The translations under genes were made by a program, and so were the position numbers. Under the pieces are notes generated by a model. That model had not been told where the DNA came from and made no database searches. It saw only the letters and a program-made list of their open reading frames with translations. Below are positions 41,639 through 50,300 of a stretch of DNA of 64,000 nucleotides, one piece after another. The stretch lies in assembly GCA_041605955.1 (NCBI GenBank), contig JBFIXI010000010.1, forward strand, positions 1 to 64,000. The letters are read 5' to 3'. The stretch is from JAHEJX01 sp041605955. GTDB taxonomy: Bacteria; Actinomycetota; Acidimicrobiia; Spongiisociales; UBA5794. How positions within the stretch are numbered: the first letter of the stretch is position 1; the number at the start of each line of letters is the position of its first letter.

Positions 41639-42097
41639 TTAGCTCGGCGGGGCGGTGAACAAGAGGTTGAGCCAGCGGGCGACCAGCGCCGGCTTGTCCT
41701 GGCCGCGAATCTCGACGGTCACGTCATACGTGACCAGGAATTGCCCAGGATCGCGCTCGGTGACGTCGGCCACGACCAGATGGGCTCGGATCTCGGCGCC
41801 CACCGGCACCGGGGCCAGGAAGCGGATCTTGTCGAAGCCGTAGTTGAAGCCCATGACCAGGTTGTCCGGCTGCACACTCAGCTGTGACGCCAGATGCACG
41901 AGTAGGGAGAGGGTGAGGAATCCGTGTGCGATCGGCCCGCCCAGGGGTGTGGCCGTCGCCGCCTCCGGATCGACGTGGATGAACTGGTGATCCAGCGTGA
42001 CGTCGGCGAACTCGTTGACCCTGGCCTGATCGATGAGGAACCAGTCGCTGTAGCCCCGGTCGGCACCCACCATCTCGAGCAAGCCGGTTTCGCTCAT
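41639..42097 (-). CDS. MaoC-like (R)-specific enoyl-CoA hydratase
   Basis: 152-residue hot-dog fold protein. The hydratase motif is visible as FADVTLDHQFIHVDPEAA with the catalytic Asp/His pair, then PLGGPIAHGFLTLSLL. The segment NYGFDKIRFLAPVPVGAEIRAHL is typical of the NodN/MaoC branch. It would hydrate trans-2-enoyl-CoA to the (R)-3-hydroxy form. The ATG overlaps the rpiA stop as ATGA. The thiolase gene follows, so it belongs to an acyl-CoA unit. Confidence 0.9.
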   Translation of the reverse strand: MSETGLLEMVGADRGYSDWFLIDQARVNEFADVTLDHQFIHVDPEAATATPLGGPIAHGFLTLSLLVHLASQLSVQPDNLVMGFNYGFDKIRFLAPVPVGAEIRAHLVVADVTERDPGQFLVTYDVTVEIRGQDKPALVARWLNLLFTAPPS

Positions 42098-42780
42098 TGG
42101 CCTCCTCCCAACTCATCCGCAGCGTCCATCCGGCGGACTCCATTGGCCGCGCCGATATAGGCCATGTCTGCGATTCCGATGAACAAACCGGTTGCCAACA
42201 CGCCGGGTATGTGGTGTAGCGCCCCGTCCAGTGCTCCTGGCTCCAAGACGGGATCTACGTGGAGGTCGATCAGCCAGTTGCCGTTATCGGTCACGAATGG
42301 AACCCCCGCGTTGGTACGGAGCTGAGGCTTACCCAGGTCGCTCAGCGCATTCGACGTGATGTTGAGACCAAACCGCGCTACCTCGAGGGGAATGTCACAC
42401 TTCGAACCGAGCGCGGCCACCAGCTTCGAGTCGTCCGCAATGACGACGAAGCGGCTGGCCGCCGCCGCGATCATCTTCTCGCGCAGCAGCGCCCCGCCAC
42501 CGCCCTTGGTCAGTGCCAGGCGGGGGGCGATCTCGTCGGCCCCGTCGATGGCGAGGTCAACTGTGGCGCCGTCTGGTTCGATCAACGGGATCTCCAGCGA
42601 GGCGGCCAGCCGATGTGTCGCGATCGAGGTGGGAATACCCACGATGTCCTCGAGGGCGCCGGCGGCCAGAAGGCGGCCGATCTCAGCTACGGCGTGGGCC
42701 GCAGTGGTCCCGGTGCCCAGGCCGACCACCATGCCAGACTGCACCTCGTTGACAGCGGCCTGCGCCGCCGCCAGTTTCAT
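42094..42780 (-). CDS. rpiA: Ribose-5-phosphate isomerase A
   Basis: Interconverts ribose 5-phosphate and ribulose 5-phosphate. The 228-residue product has MVVGLGTGTTAAHAV for phosphate binding, PTSIATHRLA, DLAIDGADEIAP with catalytic aspartates, and LTKGGGGALLREKMIA. All are diagnostic for RpiA. ATG 42780 was chosen since it gives MKLAAAQAAVNEV and has a GGAGCGGG upstream; a start at 42822 is possible. The stop overlaps the MaoC gene start as ATGA, an unusual partner for rpiA. Confidence 0.93.
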   Translation of the reverse strand: MKLAAAQAAVNEVQSGMVVGLGTGTTAAHAVAEIGRLLAAGALEDIVGIPTSIATHRLAASLEIPLIEPDGATVDLAIDGADEIAPRLALTKGGGGALLREKMIAAAASRFVVIADDSKLVAALGSKCDIPLEVARFGLNITSNALSDLGKPQLRTNAGVPFVTDNGNWLIDLHVDPVLEPGALDGALHHIPGVLATGLFIGIADMAYIGAANGVRRMDAADELGGGQ

Positions 42781-42855
42781 TGCATCCCGCTCCAATGACA
42801 CCTCCGCTCGCTGCAGTCGCATGTTGCCGCATCGGCCGGCGATAGGCGAGCCGAA

Positions 42856-43677
42856 TCAGGCGGTGAGGGTGGGAGCCGCCGCCTCGAATACCGCCGCCAG
42901 GTAGTCGAGGATGCGCTTCTCCGCGGCCGGGTCACCCGCCAGCTGGTCGTAGTAGAGGATCGAGCCCTCCCAGCCATCTGTATGCCACTCTGCCCCTGAG
43001 GGCAGCTCCACCGGTAGCAGAGCATCGGCTTCGAACGGCCACGGGTTCGCGTACAGGTAGGCGCGCCCCGCCGGGTAGAAGCCGAAATTGCACTGCGACG
43101 GGAACTGCTTCATCTCGCCGTGCTCTTCGTACTCGGCGACTCGCGTCCCGAACCACTCGAAGGCCATGTCGAATCCGTGGGGCCAAACGTGGAGGGGGCT
43201 GACCCGACCCCCGATCCGCTCTCTGTGCAGCGAGTACACCCCGTGTGTCTCGGTCAGCACATCGAAGAAGGCGGCGGCGATCGCCGGATCGTAGTGGCGC
43301 GCCTCCGCTGACTCGAACTTCTCACGAGCGTATTCGGCTTGCAGGCCGAGCTCGGCGACCGCCCCGATGACGGCGTCACCCATCTCCGTGCCCGTCATGC
43401 CGGCGCCGAGGCTGCAACGAGCGACGCTGTCGCCGTCGGCTGAGACGACGACTTCGTGCGTAGTCAGGTCGAGGCGGATGTTGAATCGGCCTCCCCCGGG
43501 CAGGTCCATGTCGATCGTCTCCAGGCCGCGTGGAGTCACCTGGAGCGCAACATGCCACCACTTGTCATGCGGCTCGGCGTGGGCCCGAGGCACGGCTCCT
43601 ACGGCGTTCGCATACTGATGGAGAGTGGCCCGGGTGGGCTCGAAGTCCTCGGGCAAAGGGGCGAAGGTGCGGGTCAT
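42856..43677 (-). CDS. DUF5996 family protein
   Basis: 273 residues with no signal or membrane segment. It begins with RATLHQYANAVGAVPRAHAEPHDKWWHVALQV, followed by FNIRLDLTTHEVVV, PLHVWPHGFDMAFEWFGTRV and NFGFYPAGRAYLYANPWPFEADALLPVELPSGAEWHTDGWEGSILYY. This pattern, rich in Trp, His and Asp, corresponds to DUF5996, a widespread uncharacterised family. GGAGGATTGA lies directly before the ATG. Single gene. The conserved acidic and His residues suggest an enzyme, but no reaction is known. Confidence 0.85.
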   Translation of the reverse strand: MTRTFAPLPEDFEPTRATLHQYANAVGAVPRAHAEPHDKWWHVALQVTPRGLETIDMDLPGGGRFNIRLDLTTHEVVVSADGDSVARCSLGAGMTGTEMGDAVIGAVAELGLQAEYAREKFESAEARHYDPAIAAAFFDVLTETHGVYSLHRERIGGRVSPLHVWPHGFDMAFEWFGTRVAEYEEHGEMKQFPSQCNFGFYPAGRAYLYANPWPFEADALLPVELPSGAEWHTDGWEGSILYYDQLAGDPAAEKRILDYLAAVFEAAAPTLTA

Positions 43678-43826
43678 TCAATCCTCCGAGATGTGCTGCT
43701 GCCGTTTCCAGCACCGTAGATCGGATAATCATTCCTTCGGCACCGAATGCCACGGCTCCCTCACCGTGAGCCTCTACAGTTGAGTGCGCCGGGATCATCG
43801 CATCGCCGGCAACGCAGGAGCATCAA

Positions 43827-44207
43827 ATGGATCTGAGCAAGCTCAGCGTGAACCAACAGCTCGCCGTAGGCGCCGCCTTCGCATTGGCCGTCTTCAGCTT
43901 CTTCCCTTGGTTCGGGATCCGCGGTGTGATCAGCTTCAATGCGTGGGACTCGGGATTCCCGGCCATCATTGGAGTGGTGCTCATTGTCGCCGCCGGCGTG
44001 ATACTCGTCATGGAGAGCCTGGATCGGTCGCCGGTGAGCGCTACGGCCGAGATCACTTTCTATCTGGCCGGAGTCGGCCTGGTGCTGATCCTGTGGCGCA
44101 CCGTGTTCACTTGGGGGGCTCCCCGCCGCATCGGGCTCTTCCTCGCCCTGATCGCAGCGGCGGCCGCGGCCTGGGGCGCCTACCGCAACCGGCTCGACAA
44201 CACCTAG
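43827..44207 (+). CDS. Small four-helix membrane protein
   Basis: 126 residues with four membrane helices (about 13-33, 44-64, 72-92 and 98-116). The N-terminus MDLSKLSVNQQLAVGAAFALAVFSFFPWFGI has the FFPWF turn often seen in small actinobacterial membrane proteins of unknown role. AGGAG lies seven bases before the ATG. It ends convergently with the Gfo/Idh/MocA gene: the two TAG stops overlap at CTAG. In the 149-base region upstream only a TACAGT (43774-43779) hints at a promoter. Confidence 0.65.
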   Translation: MDLSKLSVNQQLAVGAAFALAVFSFFPWFGIRGVISFNAWDSGFPAIIGVVLIVAAGVILVMESLDRSPVSATAEITFYLAGVGLVLILWRTVFTWGAPRRIGLFLALIAAAAAAWGAYRNRLDNT

Positions 44208-45484
44208 CCGGACATCTCGCCTGGTCGGTCGGCGATGTGGCGCGCAAGCGCGGCGCGACGAAACTGCGTGACATCCAGGACGGTGCCGGCGCGACGCGCT
44301 TCTTCGGCCGCAAACGCCAGCACATGGCTCTCCAGACTGTCGGCCGCCGAAGTGGGCGGAGCCGACGCCGTTCGCTGCGCCTCGAGGAAGGCGCCAATCG
44401 CCCCATGGTCGCCGCCGCCGTGACCGCTGGTGGCTCGTGCGATCGGAATCCGCTCGGGGGCTCCGCCGGCGTGGTCGGTAACCTCGATTACGGAATCGCG
44501 ACCGAATCGGGCTCGGAGGGTGGCCCGCGATCCGTCGTAGCGCATGGTGCGGCAGTCCTCGGCGGAGTGCCCATGCATGACGAGAACGACCGATGTATCC
44601 GACTCGAGCTGCATCGAGACGACTTGGTGATCAACGACGTCCGAACCCGCCGTGTAGACACAGCGGCCCCACGGCCCGGTCCGGAGAGCCTCGAGCCGTC
44701 CTTCTCGAGTCAGATCGTCGGTGAGGACATGCACCGGCCACCCCTTCCAGTCGGGGTTGAGGTAACGCCGGGCATCGAAGGGACATCGCTCCACGGGACA
44801 CGGATCTACGCAGCGGGCCGCGGCGTCGGCCGGCGCCCGCTCGGGCCGGAAGTGGATCAGAGACCCCACAGAGGAAAGAGTGGCCACCGGAGACGGCAGG
44901 TTCCACACCAAGATGTCGAAATCGTGACTGCATTTCTGAACGATCATCGGAGTCGATTCGGTGGCCCGCCCCCAGTTGCCGCGCACGAAGCTGTGCGCCA
45001 TGTGGAACGCGGACACGTTCTCCCGGTGCTCCACCGTGATGAGGTCGCCGAGCCGACCGGACGTGACCACCTCGTGCAACGTCGCGAAAAACGGCGCATA
45101 CCGCAGCACATGGGCCACCGCCAGAATGCGACCCGTGGATGCGGCCACTGCCGCAAGAGCTACCGCATCGTCGAGGTTTGCCGCCATCGGCTTTTCCAAG
45201 AGCACGTCGTAGCCGGCCTCGAGGGCAGGACGGGCGGCGTCGTAATGGAATCTGTCCGGAGTGGCGACGATGGCCGCATCGGCGATCCTGCCCCGTGCCA
45301 GCCAGTCGTCGACGGTGGCATACGACACCGCAGCAGGATGAGCCGACACGAATCTGGCCCGGCGCGACTCGTCCGGATCGACTACGGCCACCAGCTCGAG
45401 CTCTTCGGGATGGTCCCGGGCGTAACCGCCGTACGTGAAGAAGCCGCGCTCTCCGGCCCCGACCACAACGGCGCTGATGCTCAT
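44204..45484 (-). CDS. Gfo/Idh/MocA family oxidoreductase
   Basis: 426-residue NAD(P)-dependent sugar or cyclitol dehydrogenase. The Rossmann start is ISAVVVGAGERGFFTYGGYA, and the signature EKPMAANLDDAVAL supplies the catalytic lysine. The C-terminal sheet domain contains VQKCSHDFDILVWNLP and a Cys cluster, CVDPCPVERCPFDARRYLNPDWKGWP, found in one subgroup of the family. The start is ATG at 45484, with a -10-like TACGCT seven bases upstream; the open frame to 45556 crosses the divergent promoters. It is divergent from a galactokinase-like gene, so a sugar substrate is likely. Confidence 0.88.
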   Translation of the reverse strand: MSISAVVVGAGERGFFTYGGYARDHPEELELVAVVDPDESRRARFVSAHPAAVSYATVDDWLARGRIADAAIVATPDRFHYDAARPALEAGYDVLLEKPMAANLDDAVALAAVAASTGRILAVAHVLRYAPFFATLHEVVTSGRLGDLITVEHRENVSAFHMAHSFVRGNWGRATESTPMIVQKCSHDFDILVWNLPSPVATLSSVGSLIHFRPERAPADAAARCVDPCPVERCPFDARRYLNPDWKGWPVHVLTDDLTREGRLEALRTGPWGRCVYTAGSDVVDHQVVSMQLESDTSVVLVMHGHSAEDCRTMRYDGSRATLRARFGRDSVIEVTDHAGGAPERIPIARATSGHGGGDHGAIGAFLEAQRTASAPPTSAADSLESHVLAFAAEEARRAGTVLDVTQFRRAALARHIADRPGEMSG

Positions 45485-45491
45485 AGGTCGG

Positions 45492-45497
45492 AGCGTA
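45492..45497 (-). promoter_or_regulatory. Putative -10 hexamer for the Gfo/Idh/MocA gene
   Basis: Minus-strand TACGCT ends seven bases before the ATG at 45484. It lies in a 44-base divergent spacer shared with the galactokinase-like gene. Confidence 0.4.
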
Positions 45498-45516
45498 ACT
45501 CTCCGACTACAGGTGA

Positions 45517-45522
45517 TAGCGT
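45517..45522 (+). promoter_or_regulatory. Putative -10 hexamer for the galactokinase-like gene
   Basis: TAGCGT ends six bases before the GTG at 45529, with no ribosome site in between. The divergent -10s are about 20 bases apart, so the two promoters must overlap. Confidence 0.4.
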
Positions 45523-45528
45523 CGCCGG

Positions 45529-46719
45529 GTGAACGGAGCGACGGAACTCTACGCAAGCCACTTCGGAGAAGACCCCGGCGTTGTTGTCCGGGCCCCGGGG
45601 CGCATCAACATCATCGGCGACCACACCGACTACTGCGGGCTGCCGGTTCTCCCGATGGCGATTGGCCAGGCGGTCTATGTCGCCGGCGGGGAGCGCTCCG
45701 CGCCCGGGTTGACTGCGATTTCCAGCCTTGACGGCGGCATTGTCGACAGCGACGCCACCCGCGAACAGCCTCCCTGGTCGCGTTACGTCTTGGCAGTGCT
45801 CGCCGAGCTGCGGCCGCTGGCGCCCCAGCGCGGCGCCAACCTGGCGCTCGACAGCGATCTGCCGGCGACCGGGGGGCTCAGCTCGTCCTCGGCACTCACC
45901 GTGGGATGCCTCACGGCCCTCAACGAGCTATGGGACGTGGGCCTGCCTCCCGATGATCTCGTGGTGACCGCGCTGGCCGCCGAACGCAAGGCGGCCATCG
46001 CCGGCGGGGCGATGGATCAGACCGTGATCACATTTGCCCGACCCGGGCACGCCCTCCGCATCGACTTCGACCCTCCGCTGCGCCGCAACGTCCCCATTCC
46101 CGACGGCTTCGCGTGGATCGCCGGCTATTCCGGCACACGAGCGCCCAAAGGCGAGACGGCACTCGATTCGTACCATTCGTTCGTGCTGGCGTCGCGGGCG
46201 GCCGCGGTGCTCCTCGGTGACGACTCGGGCGCCGCCGCCCAGCTCTCGCGAGTCCGCCACGCCACCGCTGAGGAGCTGGCCGGGCTGCCGACCGTGACGG
46301 TGGCAGATGCAGCCCACCTGGCGGGAGATGACGACCTCGGCCTGCCGCTGCTGCGTCGGCTCGATCTGCGGGTCTCCGCTGAGCATGTGCTCGCCGAAGC
46401 CGAGCGAGTCGATCTTGCGGAGACTGCGCTGCGCGCCGGTGACCTGCCGGCGCTGGGTGAGCTGATGACCGAGTCGCACCACAGCCTGCGCCGGTACGGC
46501 TCGAGCACTCCTGACTTGGACAAGCTGGTCGCCGCGGCGGCAGCTGCAGATGCGGCCGGCGCCCGGGTCACCGGAGCCGGATTCGGCGGCTGGGCCATCG
46601 CGCTCAGCCGCCCCGATCTGGCCCAGCCCGTGGCCGATGCCATGGAGGCGGCTTGCGGCGGCCCCACCTTCCTCGCCACTCCGCAAGGAGGTGCGCTGTG
46701 GTCCCTACGCAGGGAGTGA
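45529..46719 (+). CDS. galK: Galactokinase-like GHMP sugar kinase
   Basis: 396 residues with the three GHMP motifs: RAPGRINIIGDHTDYCGLPVLP (substrate loop, galactokinase signature), ATGGLSSSSALTVGC (ATP loop), and GARVTGAGFGGWAIAL near the C-terminus. The GDHTDY variant in place of GEHTDY occurs in relatives that act on other sugars, so arabinose, GlcNAc or cyclitol kinase activity cannot be excluded. The start is GTG with an upstream -10-like hexamer. The nucleotidyltransferase downstream overlaps by 22 bases, so the sugar phosphate is probably activated to a nucleotide sugar. Confidence 0.87.
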   Translation: MNGATELYASHFGEDPGVVVRAPGRINIIGDHTDYCGLPVLPMAIGQAVYVAGGERSAPGLTAISSLDGGIVDSDATREQPPWSRYVLAVLAELRPLAPQRGANLALDSDLPATGGLSSSSALTVGCLTALNELWDVGLPPDDLVVTALAAERKAAIAGGAMDQTVITFARPGHALRIDFDPPLRRNVPIPDGFAWIAGYSGTRAPKGETALDSYHSFVLASRAAAVLLGDDSGAAAQLSRVRHATAEELAGLPTVTVADAAHLAGDDDLGLPLLRRLDLRVSAEHVLAEAERVDLAETALRAGDLPALGELMTESHHSLRRYGSSTPDLDKLVAAAAAADAAGARVTGAGFGGWAIALSRPDLAQPVADAMEAACGGPTFLATPQGGALWSLRRE

Positions 46720-47411
46720 TTCTCGCCGCCGGCCGCGGCACGAGACTCGGCGGGCTCACTGAAACGACTCCGAAATCCATGATCGAGATCGGCGGGGTGC
46801 CCGTGATCACCCGGATCATCGAACCAATGGCCGCGAGCGGGGTGCGCCGGCTGACGATCGTCACCGGCTACCTGGCCGAGGCCGTGGAACGGCACGTGGC
46901 ACTGACGAGTCCTCTCCCCGTGAGTTTCGTACGCCAGGAAGACCGCAACGGCACGGCAGGAGCCGTTGCCGTCGTTCGAAGCGCTACGGGCGCTGAGCCG
47001 TTCATGCTGTGCTGGGGCGACATCGTGACGGCACCCGAGCATTATCAGGAAGTTGCTGCCGCGTGGCGCTCCGATCTGGCAGGAGTGATCGGGGTCACGG
47101 AGCTGCCAGACGTGAGTGCTGGATCTTCCGTTGTGTTCGGCAAGGACCACATGATCACCGAGATGATCGAGAAGCCCGTTGGAGTCGCGCCCAGTCCTTG
47201 GAACAACGCCGGGATCATGGTCTTTGGTGCGCAGCTGTGGAATCACGTAGCGGGACTCGGACCATCGCCCCGTGGCGAGCTCGAGCTGCCCGACGCCATT
47301 GCGAGCCTGCTAGCAGCCGGGGAAAGCCTCCTGGCGCAGCCGCTGCCGGGCGATTGGTTCGACATCGGGTCGCTGGAAGACCTGGCAGCGGCGCGGGCGA
47401 GGTTCGAGTGA
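46698..47411 (+). CDS. Sugar-phosphate nucleotidyltransferase
   Basis: 237 residues of the NTP_transferase fold. The signature GVILAAGRGTRLGGLTETTPKSMIEIGGVPV includes the nucleotide loop and the conserved lysine. Later come EPFMLCWGDIVTAPEH, with the metal aspartate, and the C-terminal PGDWFDIGSLEDLAAA, typical of the family. The start is GTG at 46698, preceded by AAGGAGG at ideal spacing, inside the last codons of the kinase gene. It probably uses the sugar 1-phosphate made by that kinase. The nucleotide (UTP, dTTP, CTP) is not evident. Confidence 0.88.
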   Translation: MVPTQGVILAAGRGTRLGGLTETTPKSMIEIGGVPVITRIIEPMAASGVRRLTIVTGYLAEAVERHVALTSPLPVSFVRQEDRNGTAGAVAVVRSATGAEPFMLCWGDIVTAPEHYQEVAAAWRSDLAGVIGVTELPDVSAGSSVVFGKDHMITEMIEKPVGVAPSPWNNAGIMVFGAQLWNHVAGLGPSPRGELELPDAIASLLAAGESLLAQPLPGDWFDIGSLEDLAAARARFE

Positions 47412-47442
47412 GAGGAGGCACCGTCTCGGCGCCTTCTCTCAC
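47408..47442. terminator. Strong hairpin between convergent operons
   Basis: GTGAGAGGAGGC pairs with GCCTTCTCTCAC (12 pairs, one G-T) around an 11-base loop. It begins inside the nucleotidyltransferase stop codon and precedes the convergent potD stop by 25 bases. No U-tract follows, as is common for actinobacterial terminators. Confidence 0.6.
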
Positions 47443-47466
47443 TCGCGTCTCTTAGCGCGTATCCGG

Positions 47467-48576
47467 TTAGCTCTTCACCTCGGTGAAGGCGTCTGTGAAG
47501 TTGGTCTCGAAGTCCCCCGTATCGGCAATGAACTCGAGCCGCTCGAACACCTCGTCGGGTGGATAGATCGTTGCGTCCTCGAGTATGTCCCCATCGATGA
47601 AGGGCGTCGAGGCCGCATTGGGGCTCGCATAGAAGTTGAAGTTGGTGAGGGCAGCGCCGTTCTCCGCATCCAACATGAAGTTGATGAACGTGTGAGCCGT
47701 GCACGGCGCATCGGCCGTTACGGGGATCGCCATGGTGTCGACCCAGGCAACTGCGCCTTCCTTGGGAATCCCGTAGCCGTAGTCCTCGTATGCGTCATAC
47801 GTGTCGGTTGAGGCCTCGTCGTATGCTGCAAAGAAGTCGCCGCTGAATCCATGAGCGGCCACGGTCTCTCCGGTGACAAGCAGATCCTCGAACTGGTCGG
47901 AATCGAAGAGCTTGATTCGATCCTTGACACTCTTCAGGAGTCCCGTCGCCTCATCGAGCTGAGCCTGATCAGTTGTGTTCAGCGAGTAGCCAAGGTACTT
48001 GAGGGCGGCGCCCATTACCTCTCGTGGATCGTTGAGCAGTGAGATCGAACCGGACACATCCGCAAATGCTGGATCGAAGAGCAGCTCCCACGACGGCTCC
48101 CAGTCCTCCGGAACCACGTCGTAGCTGTAGCCGATTCCAGTCGTACCCCATTGGTACGGCACGGAGAACTCACCCTCTGGGTCGAACGGCAGGCCGGTGA
48201 ACTCAGGATCGACGTTCCCTAGATTCGTGATCACGCTCTTGTTCAGCGGAATGATCAGGCCTTCCTCAGCCATGATCGTCACTGTGTAGTCGGACGGCAC
48301 GATCACGTCATAGTCGTTACCTCCCGACTCCACCTGAGGAAGCATCGCTTCGTTCGAGTCATAAAACGTCTCATTGACCGTTACGCCGTACGCGGACTCG
48401 AACGCCTCCACCAATTCGGGAGCGATGTACTCCGACCAGTTGTGGAGATCGAGGTCCCCATCGGTCTGGTCCACTTGGCATTCCGCCGCGGCGTCCTCCA
48501 AATCACCGCTGCCGTCGTCTCCGCACGCTGTAGCAACGAGCGCCACAACCGCAAAGAACGAGACTATGCGTTTCAT
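47467..48576 (-). CDS. potD: Polyamine ABC transporter substrate-binding lipoprotein
   Basis: 369 residues. A lipoprotein signal ends VATAC with Cys18. The mature part follows the PotD/PotF fold: DLDLHNWSEYIAPELVEAFESAYGVTVNETFYDSNEAML, then DVIVPSDYTVTIMAEEGLI and the hinge PYQWGTTGIGYSYDVV. The acidic, aromatic binding region includes YDAYEDYGYGIPKEGAVAWVDTMAIP. GAGGAGGT lies just before the ATG, so it can be strongly translated as expected for a binding protein. It is the last gene of the operon C45-GNAT-potA-potB-potC-potD. Spermidine or putrescine specificity is not distinguishable. Confidence 0.93.
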   Translation of the reverse strand: MKRIVSFFAVVALVATACGDDGSGDLEDAAAECQVDQTDGDLDLHNWSEYIAPELVEAFESAYGVTVNETFYDSNEAMLPQVESGGNDYDVIVPSDYTVTIMAEEGLIIPLNKSVITNLGNVDPEFTGLPFDPEGEFSVPYQWGTTGIGYSYDVVPEDWEPSWELLFDPAFADVSGSISLLNDPREVMGAALKYLGYSLNTTDQAQLDEATGLLKSVKDRIKLFDSDQFEDLLVTGETVAAHGFSGDFFAAYDEASTDTYDAYEDYGYGIPKEGAVAWVDTMAIPVTADAPCTAHTFINFMLDAENGAALTNFNFYASPNAASTPFIDGDILEDATIYPPDEVFERLEFIADTGDFETNFTDAFTEVKS

Positions 48577-48609
48577 TGAGTACCTCCTCGGATATTCAGG
48601 GCAGTTTCA

Positions 48610-49410
48610 TCACTGTCTACGCTGCAAAGCAAGCGAACCCAGGACCAGGACGCCAGAGGCAGCGAGCATCAGGCTGGACACGGCGTTGATCTCAGGGGTC
48701 ACGCTGCGCTTGATCAGGCCGAACACGAAGGTCGGCAGGGTGTCCGGTCCCTTGACGAACTGGGTGATGACGACATCGTCCAGCGAGAGCGTCAGGGCCA
48801 GCAGCGCCCCGCCAAGCACGCCCGGCATTATCAACGGCAGCGTTACCCGTCGGAATGCGTGCCACCGGCTTGCGTAGAGATCAGCGGCCGCCTCTTCCAG
48901 AGCTGGATCGAGATTGGCGAGGCGCGCTCGAACGACGATCGACACGAAGGAGATGTTGAACGCGATATGGCTCAGGGCGATCGTAACCGTGCTCAGTTGC
49001 TGGCCGAGGGATGTGAAGAACACCAGCAGCATCGCTGCCATCGTCACGTCGGGGATGATCACCGGCAGATAGAGGAGCGCATCGAAAGCACGCTTACCCA
49101 ACCAGCGCCGGTAGCGCTCGAGCGCCAACGCCGCCGCGGTGCCCAGCACAGTCGACACGATCGTCGAGCCGACGGCCACGACAAGCGAGATGCGCAGAGC
49201 CTGCATGAGGTTGTCGTTGGCGAACATCTGCCGGTACCACTTGAGCGAAAGCCCTTCCCAGTTTTGAAAACCGAACAGGCGGCTCTCGTTGAAAGAGAAG
49301 ATGATCAGCACGAGGATCGGCAGGTAGAAGAATGCATACACCACCCAGGTATGGCCGGCCAGCAAACGGTTGAGGCGGCGGTTGGCAGTCGTGCGCTGAT
49401 TCGTGCTCAC
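48610..49410 (-). CDS. potC: Polyamine ABC transporter permease (PotC-like)
   Basis: 266-residue permease with six membrane helices. N-terminal VVYAFFYLPILVLIIFSFNES is typical of PotC/PotI. The EAA loop reads EEAAADLYASRWHAFRRVTLPLIMPGVLGG, which couples to the ATPase. The start is GTG at 49410, overlapping the potB stop as GTGA; the frame open to 49821 upstream is a shadow of potB. It forms the channel with PotB. Confidence 0.93.
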   Translation of the reverse strand: MSTNQRTTANRRLNRLLAGHTWVVYAFFYLPILVLIIFSFNESRLFGFQNWEGLSLKWYRQMFANDNLMQALRISLVVAVGSTIVSTVLGTAAALALERYRRWLGKRAFDALLYLPVIIPDVTMAAMLLVFFTSLGQQLSTVTIALSHIAFNISFVSIVVRARLANLDPALEEAAADLYASRWHAFRRVTLPLIMPGVLGGALLALTLSLDDVVITQFVKGPDTLPTFVFGLIKRSVTPEINAVSSLMLAASGVLVLGSLALQRRQ

Positions 49411-50300
49411 AGCGTCCGCGCTCCGGAGCGGAAGTACCAAACCGTCGCGATCAGCATCACGATCATGATCGCCATCGACACCGATGAACCGAGGGGCCAG
49501 TTCCGTGCCGTGAGGTATTGGTTGACGATGTAGTTGCCGAGCAAGGTCGTCTTGGCGCCGCCCAGGATGTCCGGGGTGACGTACGCGCCCAGGCTGGGGA
49601 TGAACACGAGAATCGAACCGGCGATGATCCCGGGCCGGGTCAGCGGCAGAGTGACGCGCAGGAACGCCCGAAAACCGGACGCATAGAGATCCCTGGCCGC
49701 CTCGACCAGCGACCAGTCGAGACGCTCGATCGACGCGTAGAGAGGGAGGACCATGAATGGGAGGTATCCGTACACGAGGCCGATGTAGACCGCCGGCAGC
49801 GTGAACAGGGTGGCGTCCCACAGGCCCAAAGCGCGGCCAATCTCGGTGACGGGGCCATCTTCACCCAGCAGTACGCGCCATGCGTAGGTGCGCACCAGGA
49901 AGTTGGTCCAGAACGGAATCATCACTAGGACGAGGAGAAGATTGCGCACCCGCTCCGACCTCGTTGCGATGTAGTAGGCGAACGGGTAGCCGACGGCGAG
50001 GCACAGCATGGTGGTGACTAGAGCCACCACGACGGAGCGGAGGGCAATCGATCGAATCAGCTCGTCGCCGAGAATCTTGGCCCATGAGTCGAGGTTCCAG
50101 TCCTCGAGGAGTGGCCGGCCGGTACGAGAACGGCTGGCGAACGAGTAGACGCCGATGATCACCAGTGGCGAGACGAACAGGACTATCAGATAGAGATAGG
50201 ACGGCGCCGCCAATGTGAGACCACGTCGCGACTCGGCCTTTTCCGCCGCAGCTTCGAGCTGTGAGCTAGCCCGCGCTATCTCAGGTGCCTCAGCTGTCAT
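49407..50300 (-). CDS. potB: Polyamine ABC transporter permease (PotB-like)
   Basis: 297 residues, six membrane helices. It starts with a soluble segment of about 30 residues, then AAPSYLYLIVLFVSPLVIIGVYSF. The EAA loop is VEAARDLYASGFRAFLRVTLPLTRPGIIAG. The end has WPLGSSVSMAIMIVMLIATVWYF. The ATG directly follows the potA TAG stop, with no spacer, and the stop overlaps potC. A normal PotB in length and layout. Confidence 0.93.
   Translation of the reverse strand: MTAEAPEIARASSQLEAAAEKAESRRGLTLAAPSYLYLIVLFVSPLVIIGVYSFASRSRTGRPLLEDWNLDSWAKILGDELIRSIALRSVVVALVTTMLCLAVGYPFAYYIATRSERVRNLLLVLVMIPFWTNFLVRTYAWRVLLGEDGPVTEIGRALGLWDATLFTLPAVYIGLVYGYLPFMVLPLYASIERLDWSLVEAARDLYASGFRAFLRVTLPLTRPGIIAGSILVFIPSLGAYVTPDILGGAKTTLLGNYIVNQYLTARNWPLGSSVSMAIMIVMLIATVWYFRSGARTL

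Noticed and set aside
43784..45532. Plus-strand open frame of 582 codons
   Set aside because: It is antisense to the Gfo/Idh/MocA gene and overlaps a membrane-protein gene; the sequence is a shadow.
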